In this document: piece after piece, positions 24,755-34,486 of the stretch
Position numbering within the stretch: position 1 is the first letter of the stretch
How the letters are laid out: the number at the start of each line of letters is the position of its first letter
Assembly: GCF_000428925.1 (NCBI RefSeq)
Contig: NZ_AUAW01000005.1
Location: 1 to 64,000 of the forward strand
Reading direction: 5' to 3'
Length of the DNA stretch: 64,000 nucleotides
Source of the DNA: Furfurilactobacillus rossiae DSM 15814
GTDB lineage: Bacteria > Bacillota > Bacilli > Lactobacillales > Lactobacillaceae
Translations under genes and position numbers: made by a program
Notes under the pieces: generated by a model
The model's database searches: none
The model's input: only the letters and a program-made list of their open reading frames with translations
What the model was told of the DNA's origin: nothing

Positions 24755-25477
24755 ATGAAGGTTCTCGCGCTAGATACATCAAACCAGCCAATGAGTGTTG
24801 CACTATTGGTTGATCAAAAAGTTATTGCTAAAAAAACAACCGCTACGCAATTGGATCACAGTGTCCAACTGATGCCGACCATTACTGAATTGATGGCAGA
24901 CCAGCAGTGGCAACCGGAGGACTTAGACCGCGTAGTTGTTGCCCAGGGTCCTGGTTCTTATACTGGGTTACGGATTGCTGTGACAACAGCGAAGACACTG
25001 GCGGCTACGCTGCACATTCAGTTGGTTGGGGTGTCAAGTTTAGCTGTGTTGGCAGGCAGTGTTCAAACGGAAGGAACGTTTGTCAGTCCTATTTTTGATG
25101 CACGCAACACGCAACTGTATGCTGGTTTGTATCAAATTAAAGATGGCCAACCCGTCCCTGTTATCGCAGATCAACACACTAACATCCCGGATTGGACCTC
25201 GCAATTGAATGCAGCTGGTCATCCTGTAACGTTAATTGGTGAGTTGACGCGTTATCACAATGCTTTAGCAGATGCACTTGATGTTCCAGCTACGTTTACT
25301 GAAGGCAATGCTAATTTACCTGATGCTGGTGTGCTCGGGCAATTAGGTGCACCACTTAAAGCTATTGATGATATTGACTCTTTCGTGCCCCAATATTTAC
25401 GTCTGTCGCCTGCTGAAGCTCAGTGGGCAGCAGCTCATCCAGGAGAAGACCACAAAAATTATGTTGAAGAAGTATAA
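24755..25477 (+). CDS. tsaB: t6A synthesis protein TsaB
   Basis: A 240-residue ASKHA-fold protein, partner of TsaD in the N6-threonylcarbamoyladenosine (t6A37) tRNA modification complex. The start MKVLALDTSNQPMSVALL and QGPGSYTGLRIAVTTAKTLA are diagnostic. It overlaps rimI by 17 bases; rimI, a second acetyltransferase and tsaD follow, the conserved tsaB-rimI-tsaD order. Confidence 0.95.
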   Translation: MKVLALDTSNQPMSVALLVDQKVIAKKTTATQLDHSVQLMPTITELMADQQWQPEDLDRVVVAQGPGSYTGLRIAVTTAKTLAATLHIQLVGVSSLAVLAGSVQTEGTFVSPIFDARNTQLYAGLYQIKDGQPVPVIADQHTNIPDWTSQLNAAGHPVTLIGELTRYHNALADALDVPATFTEGNANLPDAGVLGQLGAPLKAIDDIDSFVPQYLRLSPAEAQWAAAHPGEDHKNYVEEV

Positions 25478-26069
25478 GCAGGCATTTCAAAAATGGTACC
25501 GGCGTCACTTTGCCAGTGAGGTTCGGCAACAGCAGGCTGAAGATCTGGACATCAAGAATCATCGGTTGATGATTCGCGATACTCAGTACTTTTTGGGACG
25601 GGCACAATTTCCAGATGTTCCGGAAATTGTGGGTGTTGAACGAGCAGTTTATGATGGCAAGACACCTTGGGATGCACAAGCGTTTGCAAACGAGCTTAAA
25701 CGAAAACAGGATCGGCTATACTTGGTAATTCGTAAGAATGATCAGTTGATTGCCTTTGCTGGGTGTTCGTTTGATATCCAGCGGAAGGATGCGCATATCA
25801 CAAATATTGCCGTATTACCAGATTGGCAGGGTGATGGGCTTGGCGAATTCTTAATGCGTGCCTTGATTCGAAAGGCGCGACATATGGGGATGCGCCAGGT
25901 TACCTTGGAGGTTCGGATCAGTAATAAGCGGGCGCAAAATTTGTATCATAAGCTTGGTTTCCGTCAAACGGGAATTAAACGAGGCTATTATTTCGGCGAT
26001 CATGAAGATGCCGTTGATATGATGGTTCCTTTAATCAAGGCCACAACAAGTGAGACCAATAATGGATAA
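25461..26069 (+). CDS. rimI: Ribosomal-protein-alanine N-acetyltransferase RimI
   Basis: A 202-residue GNAT enzyme; acetyl-CoA motif A is NIAVLPDWQGDGLGEFLMRALI (split as IAVLPDWQGDGLG and following helix), then LEVRISNKRAQNLYHKLGF. RimI acetylates the N-terminus of ribosomal protein S18. The first 50 residues (LKKYKQAFQKWYRRHF) are a basic extension beyond the GNAT core. The ATG at 25461 lies inside the tsaB end with AGGAG upstream. Confidence 0.88.
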   Translation: MLKKYKQAFQKWYRRHFASEVRQQQAEDLDIKNHRLMIRDTQYFLGRAQFPDVPEIVGVERAVYDGKTPWDAQAFANELKRKQDRLYLVIRKNDQLIAFAGCSFDIQRKDAHITNIAVLPDWQGDGLGEFLMRALIRKARHMGMRQVTLEVRISNKRAQNLYHKLGFRQTGIKRGYYFGDHEDAVDMMVPLIKATTSETNNG

Positions 26070-26523
26070 ACAAGTTATCTGTGAACCGTTTCATCCGTCA
26101 AGTCCGCAACGTGGAGCTGCTTTGATTGAAGCATTAGGTGAGGAAGCGTATCCAACTGGTGCGCCGTGGTCTGAACCAGTGATTGAAGAGAATATGCAGG
26201 CACCGACCAGTGTATACTGGTTAATTCGAGTAGCGGGCCAGCCTGTGGGCTTTCTTAGCGGAACCAAGGTCATCGATCAATTGGAACTAACTAATTTGGG
26301 TATCGTAGGATCATGGCAAGGTCATGGTCTTGGTAAGCAATTATTGACGACTTGGTTGAAACGATATGAAGCGGGAACAGTGGTGACCTTAGAAGTTCGG
26401 GTTCATAACGAGGCTGCGTTGGGCTTGTATGAGAGCCTCGACTTTCATAAACTGATGCGCCGTCCTGACTATTACGACCGTCCCGTCGAAGATGCCTGGA
26501 TTATGCAAAAAAAGATAGAGTGA
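26062..26523 (+). CDS. Second GNAT acetyltransferase, RimI-like
   Basis: A 153-residue GNAT protein with the core LTNLGIVGSWQGHGLGKQLL and LEVRVHNEAALGLYESLDF, parallel to RimI just upstream but lacking its basic N-terminus. Two tandem RimI-like genes before tsaD are known in some lactobacilli; its target is unknown. The start is either ATG 26062 or GTG 26050, both overlapping the end of rimI. Its last codon (GAG) and TGA stop coincide with the head of a dispersed repeat, so the C-terminus may have been set by the repeat. Confidence 0.8.
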   Translation: MDKQVICEPFHPSSPQRGAALIEALGEEAYPTGAPWSEPVIEENMQAPTSVYWLIRVAGQPVGFLSGTKVIDQLELTNLGIVGSWQGHGLGKQLLTTWLKRYEAGTVVTLEVRVHNEAALGLYESLDFHKLMRRPDYYDRPVEDAWIMQKKIE

Positions 26524-26673
26524 TGCCGAAGCCTTGGGAGAAGTTGAGCAATAACGTGGAAGGCGTGGCATTCGGTGGTTTTCCGAATGAAACGCCTTCC
26601 GGGTTATGCGCAGACTTCTGGGCGACAGGTGCACGTTTAGAAGAGTGATGCCGAAGCTCGGGAAGGTCCGAGC
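26518..26673 (+). repeat. Dispersed intergenic repeat, copy A (one unit plus second head)
   Basis: A 125-base unit opens with GAGTGATGCCGAAG (26518) and ends with GGTGCACGTTTAGAA, after which the head recurs at 26643, followed by the hairpin GCTCGG-GAAGG-TCCGAGC. The unit holds a long stem: GGAAGGCGT/ACGCCTTCC (26558-26566 with 26592-26600) continued by CATTCGG/CCGAATG. The first TGA is the stop codon of the acetyltransferase; the end abuts the tsaD binding site. Related to 47437-47729 and 53706-53750. Confidence 0.9.
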
Positions 26674-26689
26674 CAAAAAGGAGAAAACA

Positions 26690-27730
26690 GTGACAGAAGC
26701 ACGGGAATTGATTTTAGCCTTTGAAACAAGTTGTGATGAAACGAGTGTTGCTGTTGTAGAAAATGGCGAGCACATTTTAAGTAACTTTGTCGCAACGCAG
26801 ATTAAGAGTCACCAACGATTTGGTGGTGTCGTGCCGGAAGTGGCCAGTCGCCATCATATCGAGGAAATTACCATTGGCATTCGCAAGGCTTTGACAGAAG
26901 CAGATGTAACGCCTGAAGAATTAACGGCTGTTGCCGTTACCTACGGACCAGGTTTAGTCGGATCGTTACTAATTGGTGTGACTGCTGCTAAGACGTTTGC
27001 CTTCGCACATCATTTACCGTTAGTGCCCGTTAACCATATGGCGGGTCACATTTACGCGGCCCGTTACGTTGAACCCTTGACGTTTCCATCGCTCGGGTTA
27101 TTAGTGTCTGGCGGTCACACGCAGATTGTGCTGATGAAGGCAGCTGGGGAGTTCGAAATTATTGGAGATACTCGTGATGATGCCGCAGGCGAAGCCTTTG
27201 ATAAAGTTGGTCGCGTGCTAGGAATTCCATATCCTGCTGGTAAGGAAATTGATCGGCTAGCGCACGAAGGCCACGATACGTTTAATTTTCCACGGGCGAT
27301 GATCCACGAAGCAAACTACGATTTTAGCTTCAGTGGCCTTAAGAGTGCGTTTATTAACACGGTGCATAATGCGGACCAGCGTGGTGAACAGTTAGATCGT
27401 GCAGATTTAGCTGCAAGTTTTCAAGCTAGCGTGGTGGACGTTCTAGTCACTAAGGTATTATCTGCTCTTGAGCGGTACCAAGTTAAACAGCTGGTGTTGG
27501 CCGGCGGTGTTGCTGCAAATCATGGTCTTCGTGACGCCTTGAAGACTAAGATGACGCGTTTTGCACCACAAACGAAGCTTGTCGCTGCCCCACTGGCATT
27601 GTGTGGCGATAATGCGGCAATGATTGGTGCCGCCGCGCATATTGCTTATGCTAAAGGCGATCGTGCTGATATGAGTCTCAATGCAGATCCGAGCTTGGAA
27701 TTTCCTTGGTTAACTGGCGTTGAAGCATAA
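26690..27730 (+). CDS. tsaD: tRNA N6-adenosine threonylcarbamoyltransferase TsaD
   Basis: A 346-residue catalytic subunit for t6A37. [14 protein letters not shown] starts the ASKHA fold; metal ligands are in HMAGHIYAA and the final CGDNAAM segment; LVSGGHTQI is also typical. The frame is open from 26606 through the repeat, but AAGGAG before GTG 26690 sets the start. It lies at the end of the tsaB-rimI-rimI2-tsaD run. Confidence 0.95.
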   Translation: MTEARELILAFETSCDETSVAVVENGEHILSNFVATQIKSHQRFGGVVPEVASRHHIEEITIGIRKALTEADVTPEELTAVAVTYGPGLVGSLLIGVTAAKTFAFAHHLPLVPVNHMAGHIYAARYVEPLTFPSLGLLVSGGHTQIVLMKAAGEFEIIGDTRDDAAGEAFDKVGRVLGIPYPAGKEIDRLAHEGHDTFNFPRAMIHEANYDFSFSGLKSAFINTVHNADQRGEQLDRADLAASFQASVVDVLVTKVLSALERYQVKQLVLAGGVAANHGLRDALKTKMTRFAPQTKLVAAPLALCGDNAAMIGAAAHIAYAKGDRADMSLNADPSLEFPWLTGVEA

Positions 27731-27750
27731 AATGAAAATATAGTTACAGC

Positions 27751-27807
27751 TGAAAACGGGATCACATCAATGCGGCGAATGGCCGGTTAGATGTGATCCC
27801 GTTTTCA
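27751..27807. terminator. Shared terminator between tsaD and the ABC-F gene
   Basis: TGAAAACGGGATCACATC and GATGTGATCCCGTTTTCA form an 18-bp perfect stem with a 21-base loop; A and T tracts serve both converging genes. Confidence 0.9.
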
Positions 27808-27822
27808 ATTGCATATTTAAAG

Positions 27823-29781
27823 TCACTGTAGGTGGTGATCATTATTATAGGCTTCCAACGCCTCACCAGCCGCTGCCCACTTTTCTGACAGGCTGTCACT
27901 TTGAGCATCTAGATTGTCCAACTGATGTTGCAGGTCCGTTAACTTGCCGATGTCACTGGCATTTTCAGGCGCCTGCATCGCCTCAGTAATTGTCTGGCTT
28001 TGTTGGTCAAGATCGTCAATTTGTGCTTCCAACTCATCAACCGCGCGTTGCAACTTTCTTTGCTCGCGTTGTTCAGCTTTATTAGCGGCATAATTTGATA
28101 CACTGGCAGTTGCTGAGCCATTAGATTCAGTCTCATGATGCTCGACATCAGCAGACGCTGACCGCTTAGCGAGTTCGGCCTGATAATCATCGTAATCGCC
28201 TTCAAACCACTGTGTACCTGAGGCAGACAATTCAACGATTTCTGTGGCGACTTGGTTGATGAAATAACGGTCATGAGAAACGAATAAAACGGTTCCCATG
28301 AAATTGTTAAGCGCTTCTTCCAGTACTTCTCGTGAATCGATATCTAAATGGTTAGTCGGTTCATCAAGAATTAAAAAGTTGTCATGATCAAGCGACAATT
28401 TAGTTAGTGACAAACGGGCACGTTCGCCGCCGCTTAAATTATGAACGGGCTTAGCAACGTCATCACCAGTAAAGAGAAAACAGCCGAGTAGGGTGCGCAC
28501 ATCCCGTTCAGGCATAGTCGGATGCTCGTCCCATACTTCGTTTAAAACGGTTTTCTCATCATGAAGCACAGCCTGTTCCTGATCATAGTAGCCAATCGTA
28601 ACACTGCCACCAATCTTAACCGTGCCCGCCAACAAGGGGAGCTGATGAAGAATTGATTTTAGGAGGGTTGATTTGCCAACCCCGTTTGGTCCGATAATGC
28701 CCACAACATGTTGTTTGACAACGTGAAAGTTTACGTTAGTTGCCAGTGGATGATCGGACTCATAGCCAATGCTGACGTTGTCGACATTGAGGACTTCCTT
28801 GCCACTTTCGCTATCAGGTGTGAAACGAATCCGGATGGATTGATCATCATCTTTAGGCGCTTCCAAACGGTCCATTTTCTCCAATTGCTTGCGCCGTGAC
28901 TGAGCCCGTTTAGTGGTGGAGGCGCGAACAATGTTGCGATTGACGAAATCCTCAAGCGCATTGATTTGTGTTTGTTGTTTTTCAAACGCCCGTTGTTCGG
29001 TTTTGATTCGTTCGGCCTTTTGCGTTAAGTAGGCGGAGTAATTGCCGTGGTAGTGGGTCAGGGTGTGCTGATTCATGTCAAACACATCCTGCACCACGTG
29101 ATCGAGAAAGTAACGATCATGTGAAACAATCAAGACAGCACCAGGATAACCTTTCAAGTAGTCTTCCAACCATGATAATGTTTCAATATCCAGGTGGTTA
29201 GTAGGTTCATCCAAAATGAGTAAATCGGGCTGTTGTAGCAAGTACTTTGCGAGTGCAAGTTGTGTTTTTTGACCACCCGAAAAGCTCATGACATTGCGTT
29301 GAAAAGTGGATTCATCAAAGTGAAAAGCGTGTAAAACGCCGCGAATTGAGGCTTGGTAGCCGTAACCGTTGTTTGCCTCAAAATCGTGTTGCGTTTGGTC
29401 GTAAGCATTTAGCAAACGTTTGTAAGCGTCACTTTGATGATCAGCAGTGGGATCGGCAATTTGCTGTTCCAATTCGCGCAGTTGTCGTTCTTGTTGCTGC
29501 TGGGTGGCAAAAACCGTCAGCATTTCATCCCACACAGTGTTGTCTGAATCGAGTCCGGCATCTTGTGGCAAATATCCGATAGTCATGCCCTTAGCAACCG
29601 ATATCGTACCTTCGTCGGGATCATTAATACCAGCGATAATCTTAAGCAAGGTGGACTTGCCAGCGCCATTTCGACCAACCAGCCCCACGCGGCCGTGGTC
29701 TTCAATTGTCATGGAAACATGTTCAAACAGTGTGTCCGCACCAAAACGGCGGGCGACCTGTTGAACCTGAAGAACTAACAT
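27823..29781 (-). CDS. ABC-F family ATPase (YdiF-like)
   Basis: A 652-residue soluble protein with two ABC cassettes: Walker A GRNGAGKST (about 36) and GPNGVGKST (about 365), signatures SGGQKTQLALAKYL and SGGERARLSLTKL, and an interdomain linker (about 235-300, KAERIKTEQRAFEKQQTQINAL). A C-terminal coiled coil (about 560-645) is present. ABC-F proteins act on stalled ribosomes at the E site. Neighbourhood (tsaD on one side, rex on the other) matches Bacillus ydiF. AAGGAG precedes the ATG. No sign it is a resistance determinant. Confidence 0.9.
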   Translation of the reverse strand: MLVLQVQQVARRFGADTLFEHVSMTIEDHGRVGLVGRNGAGKSTLLKIIAGINDPDEGTISVAKGMTIGYLPQDAGLDSDNTVWDEMLTVFATQQQQERQLRELEQQIADPTADHQSDAYKRLLNAYDQTQHDFEANNGYGYQASIRGVLHAFHFDESTFQRNVMSFSGGQKTQLALAKYLLQQPDLLILDEPTNHLDIETLSWLEDYLKGYPGAVLIVSHDRYFLDHVVQDVFDMNQHTLTHYHGNYSAYLTQKAERIKTEQRAFEKQQTQINALEDFVNRNIVRASTTKRAQSRRKQLEKMDRLEAPKDDDQSIRIRFTPDSESGKEVLNVDNVSIGYESDHPLATNVNFHVVKQHVVGIIGPNGVGKSTLLKSILHQLPLLAGTVKIGGSVTIGYYDQEQAVLHDEKTVLNEVWDEHPTMPERDVRTLLGCFLFTGDDVAKPVHNLSGGERARLSLTKLSLDHDNFLILDEPTNHLDIDSREVLEEALNNFMGTVLFVSHDRYFINQVATEIVELSASGTQWFEGDYDDYQAELAKRSASADVEHHETESNGSATASVSNYAANKAEQREQRKLQRAVDELEAQIDDLDQQSQTITEAMQAPENASDIGKLTDLQHQLDNLDAQSDSLSEKWAAAGEALEAYNNDHHLQ

Positions 29782-30016
29782 ATGCGTACTCCTTCATTTG
29801 AATTAGTTAAACACTATTTTAGCATGTTCGGTGCGGCGACACTATGTTGAGCTGGCAGTGAGCAGAAAACACACATTTGAAATGGTCAGAAGCACCACAG
29901 ATTGTGAAGAATGATATTTTCGTCGTTGTGATTAAGCTAACAAGACCGCCTGTTTTACCTTTTTTGAAACAGGTATAAAAGCTTTTGTAGTTGCTAGTTT
30001 TACCCCGGCATTTTAC

Positions 30017-30067
30017 GAAATGCCCTTACCAGTTTGTGAAATGCCCGAAGACTGGTATGAAATATGC
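30017..30067 (+). repeat. Three 9-bp direct repeats at 21-bp spacing before rex
   Basis: GAAATGCCC at 30017-30025 and 30038-30046 and GAAATATGC at 30059-30067 recur exactly every 21 bp (two helical turns, same face). The second lies within an inverted repeat ACCAGT...ACTGGT. The third touches the -35 of the rex promoter. The pattern suggests an operator for an unknown regulator. Confidence 0.7.
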
Positions 30068-30095
30068 TTCACAATAACCGTCCTTATGCTATAAT
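30068..30095 (+). promoter_or_regulatory. Promoter of rex
   Basis: TTCACA (30068-30073), a 16-base spacer and TATAAT (30090-30095) preceded by TG (extended -10). The rex start is 54 bases downstream. Half-sites TTTGTGAA (30033-30040) and TTCACAA (30068-30074) resemble halves of a Rex box but are not correctly spaced. Confidence 0.7.
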
Positions 30096-30149
30096 TTACG
30101 TATAGTTTATTTTCACAAACAAATGTAGGATTAAAAGGAGTGAACCGCT

Positions 30150-30812
30150 GTGGCTGAACAACGAATTCCACGCGCGACAGCAAAAAGGCTGCCGATTTAT
30201 TACCGTTACTTAAATATTTTACTGGATGCGGATAAAACGCGCGTTTCGTCCACTGAGCTGTCTGAGGCTGTTAAAGTCGATTCAGCGACGATTCGCCGTG
30301 ATTTCTCTTACTTTGGCGCATTGGGCAAACGTGGTTATGGGTACGATGTGCCTAAACTGATCGAATTCTTTAAAAAGATTCTCAATCAGGATCAATTGAC
30401 TAATGTCGCATTGGTCGGGGTTGGTAATCTTGGGCATGCGTTGCTCAACTTTAATTTTCATCAAAACAGTAATGTTCGAATCAGTGCTGCGTTTGATGTT
30501 AATGACAATATCGTCAACACGGTTCAAAGTGGTGTCCCGATTTATCCGTTGTCAGAAATGGGTAAACAATTGCGTGATCAACAGATCGCCATTGCAATTA
30601 TTACGGTGCCAGAAAACACGGCGCAAGAGGTCACTGATGAACTGGCAAAGGCCGATGTACGCGGAATCTTGAACTTTACGCCACGACGGTTGTCAGTTCC
30701 TGATACCATTCGGGTTCAAAATGTTGATTTGACCAATGAGCTTCAAACCTTAATTTATTTTATTGATAATTATGGTGAGTTGTTAGGCGGGAACGAAAAG
30801 TCTCAGGATTAA
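30150..30812 (+). CDS. rex: Redox-sensing transcriptional repressor Rex
   Basis: A 220-residue Rex. The N-terminal winged helix (residues about 1-80; [35 protein letters not shown]) binds DNA; the Rossmann domain with [12 protein letters not shown] (about 91-102) binds NADH/NAD. It de-represses fermentative and redox genes when NADH rises. GTG start with AAGGAG upstream. Unusual phased repeats precede its promoter. Confidence 0.96.
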   Translation: MAEQRIPRATAKRLPIYYRYLNILLDADKTRVSSTELSEAVKVDSATIRRDFSYFGALGKRGYGYDVPKLIEFFKKILNQDQLTNVALVGVGNLGHALLNFNFHQNSNVRISAAFDVNDNIVNTVQSGVPIYPLSEMGKQLRDQQIAIAIITVPENTAQEVTDELAKADVRGILNFTPRRLSVPDTIRVQNVDLTNELQTLIYFIDNYGELLGGNEKSQD

Positions 30813-30841
30813 TTAGAAAACTGAATTATTGCTTCTTGAAT

Positions 30842-30899
30842 AGGCGTTTGGGTGTTAGTCAGACAAAAATGGTTTGACTGATTCTCCAAACGCCTTTTG
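30842..30899 (+). terminator. Terminator after rex
   Basis: AGGCGTTTGG and CCAAACGCCT pair, with an inner stem AGTCAGAC/GTTTGACT, followed by TTTTG. Confidence 0.85.
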
Positions 30900-30954
30900 T
30901 GATGCGGTTTCTAAGACAGCTGACAAACTTTTTGACTAAGTTTGACCAAAACAC

Positions 30955-30983
30955 TTGCATTCATAAACGGGCATGGTTATTAT
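30955..30983 (+). promoter_or_regulatory. Promoter of groESL
   Basis: TTGCAT (30955-30960), exactly 17 bases, then TATTAT (30978-30983), directly ahead of the CIRCE operator. Confidence 0.8.
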
Positions 30984-30994
30984 AGAGCATGTTG

Positions 30995-31021
30995 TTAGCA
31001 CTTAACGTGTAAGAGTGCTAA
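30995..31021 (+). promoter_or_regulatory. CIRCE operator (HrcA binding site)
   Basis: TTAGCACTT-N9-GAGTGCTAA; only the ninth base differs from the consensus TTAGCACTC-N9-GAGTGCTAA. It covers the start of groESL transcription, so HrcA repression is expected. hrcA is not in the window. Confidence 0.97.
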
Positions 31022-31059
31022 AAGCATTCAATTTCAACGAAATTATTGGAGGGATTAAC

Positions 31060-31344
31060 GTGTTAAAACCATTAGGAGATCGCGTTATTTTACAGGCTGC
31101 TGAAGAAGAAGAACAAACTGTTGGCGGCATTGTGCTTGCCAGCAACGCTCAAGAAAAGCCAACCACTGGGAAGGTTATCTCAGTTGGCGAAGGCCGCGTC
31201 TTAGACAATGGTACAAAGGTTGCACCATCTGTTAAGGAAGGCGACACCGTTATGTTTGATAAGTACGCCGGCACAGCAGTATCGTACGAGGGCAATGATT
31301 ACCTCGTTCTCCATGAAAAAGACATTGTCGCAGTTGTGGACTAG
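31060..31344 (+). CDS. groES: Co-chaperonin GroES
   Basis: A 94-residue GroES, normal length. [12 protein letters not shown] start, mobile loop [18 protein letters not shown] (about 21-38), and the [11 protein letters not shown] end. It caps GroEL. The frame extends upstream to 31015 inside the CIRCE region; TTGGAGGG before GTG 31060 gives the true start. groEL follows 70 bases later. Confidence 0.97.
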   Translation: MLKPLGDRVILQAAEEEEQTVGGIVLASNAQEKPTTGKVISVGEGRVLDNGTKVAPSVKEGDTVMFDKYAGTAVSYEGNDYLVLHEKDIVAVVD

Positions 31345-31366
31345 TTAAAGTTTACAGTGCGTTTGA

Positions 31367-33049
<1,683 letters not shown>

Positions 33050-33089
33050 CTTAATTGAACATCAATGCTGATTGTTAACAGCAAACTTA

Positions 33090-33132
33090 AAAGTCAGAAC
33101 CTACGCGATACTTCCGTAGATTCTGACTTTTT
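33090..33132 (+). terminator. Terminator after groEL
   Basis: AAAAGTCAGAA...CCTACG and CGTAGA...TTCTGACTTTTTG pair over about 17 bp with one mismatch. Confidence 0.9.
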
Positions 33133-33178
33133 GTTTTGCAGCAAATATTAACGATGACTGCTGTTGCACTAGCGTTGC

Positions 33179-33346
33179 GTCAGCCAAAGACGCCGTTTCA
33201 TGGGACCGGTCTCAGCCCCGCAAACGCCGCGTGTCTTTAACCTCGACTTGGAACCGAAGTGCACGTTTCCAAGCTCGTCCTACAATTCTAAGTGCATAAA
33301 TATCACTACTAAGAATTATTATCACGAAACTCTGTCTTTGGCTGAC
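33179..33346. repeat. 168-bp foldback element of unknown nature
   Basis: GTCAGCCAAAGAC (33179-33191) and GTCTTTGGCTGAC (33334-33346) are perfect 13-bp inverted repeats. After a 3x3 internal loop they continue as GTTTC (33195-33199) with GAAAC (33326-33330). Inside lies another hairpin, CTTGGAA (33247-33253) with TTCCAAG (33267-33273). No open frame or target duplication is visible. It could be a structured RNA or a miniature inverted-repeat element. It occupies most of the 417-base gap after groEL. Confidence 0.7.
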
Positions 33347-33411
33347 TTCACTAACCTTAGCAAGTGATTCGCACATTTAAAAGTTGCATGTTGAGATCGA
33401 TAAACAAACGT

Positions 33412-33472
33412 AAATAGCATCAACTGTAATACTAAATATTGCAGCGACGATTGCATCGTTGAGATGCTATTT
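33412..33472 (-). terminator. Terminator of the minus-strand GNAT gene
   Basis: AAATAGCATCAAC (33412-33424) pairs with GTTG.AGATGCTATTT (33458-33472) across a loop of about 33 bases; the distal arm overlaps the stop codon of the GNAT gene. Confidence 0.6.
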
Positions 33473-34348
33473 GATTAAACTGATCCAAGCCGGCGCTGGT
33501 TCCCATGAGAAAGATTGTTTGACCTTCATAGCGACGGGATCGGTTGAATCCAATTCTCCAAAAATCGAAACGAGTTGGGTTCGTTTGAACAATTGGAGTT
33601 GAATCTTCAGAAGGTCGATAACATGGTGTGCATCGTCATCGACATCCGTGAGCCAACCAACATCCAAGGATGATTCAGCATCACCAGGAAAAACGAAACT
33701 CAAGGCTTTAAATTCACCATCAACAAGTGTTGCCAATGACCAGTCAAGATAGGGCAGTTCACCATCCACGTTTCGAGCCCAATTTTCAATGCTTAGGTGA
33801 GCAGCGGGATTGTCTTGGTGAACCCGCTCATACTGTTCGCGCAATAAAGTGAGTGCACTGCGCTTCATCGTCGGTCGTTGCCAGACCTCACGTAACGTGG
33901 TCACGTTATCAGGGAGTGCAGTATCTGCTAATGGAACTTTATCGAGCAACAAATCAGGCATCCATGTTTTACGGAAGATGTGATATCCCTGTTTTTCAAA
34001 ATAGGCAGTTTTTCGTGTTTGAGGTTCCCAATACATGACAATTAACGGTAACGTAATGCTTAATTCATCAAGCCGTGCTTGTTCTCTGGATACTAGACCA
34101 GAAAGAACCTCGTCGGCGGGAATTGACCGTGGACTCAACACAATGCGGATGTTTTGGTGATGAGGATGCACTTGGTTTTTCCAACTCGTGATAAAACCAA
34201 GGGGATGATCGTTTTCATCAACGGCTACAAAGGTGAAGTCGGGATTATTATTTGCAAAGTATTTGAATTGATCATCACGATCTGCCGCGGCGAATGCCAC
34301 AATGTTACTCAGATCAGATGGTCTAACGTTACGAATTGTTATTTTCAT
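33467..34348 (-). CDS. GNAT family acetyltransferase, probably two-domain
   Basis: A 293-residue protein. The N-terminal part (about 1-140) is a GNAT-like fold (MKITIRNVRPSDLSNIVAFAAADRD is broken as MKITIRNVRPSDL then the helix; FVAVDENDHPLGFITSW; YFEKQGYHIF). The C-terminal half (about 150-290) resembles a second, degenerate GNAT domain (SFVFPGDAESSLDVGWLTDVD). Substrate unknown. The open frame reaches 34468, but AAGGA before ATG 34348 sets the start. It is a lone gene, divergent from the kimA leader. Confidence 0.75.
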   Translation of the reverse strand: MKITIRNVRPSDLSNIVAFAAADRDDQFKYFANNNPDFTFVAVDENDHPLGFITSWKNQVHPHHQNIRIVLSPRSIPADEVLSGLVSREQARLDELSITLPLIVMYWEPQTRKTAYFEKQGYHIFRKTWMPDLLLDKVPLADTALPDNVTTLREVWQRPTMKRSALTLLREQYERVHQDNPAAHLSIENWARNVDGELPYLDWSLATLVDGEFKALSFVFPGDAESSLDVGWLTDVDDDAHHVIDLLKIQLQLFKRTQLVSIFGELDSTDPVAMKVKQSFSWEPAPAWISLIK

Positions 34349-34452
34349 GAGGTTTTCCTTAAAGTTGAACTGAAAATTTATGTTTATTATACTGCTAATT
34401 TGTTGATGAAAACTCCACTTAGAAAAGTTTTGAAAGACACGACCCGGTTGAC

Positions 34453-34480
34453 TTGAATCAGTCATCAAAGTGGTTATAAT
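34453..34480 (+). promoter_or_regulatory. Distal promoter of kimA leader
   Basis: TTGAAT (34453-34458), 16-base spacer, TATAAT (34475-34480). Start would be near 34487, leaving about 260 bases of leader before kimA. Confidence 0.65.
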
Positions 34481-34486
34481 GTGTTG

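Noticed and set aside
30033-30074. Rex operator formed by TTTGTGAA and TTCACAA
   Set aside because: The halves are about 28 bases apart, not joined as the usual 18-bp palindrome; no proper Rex box was found.
33179-33346. TPP or other known riboswitch on the minus strand of the foldback
   Set aside because: A GGGCTGAGA string occurs, but the remaining conserved THI-box sequences are missing and no suitable gene follows.
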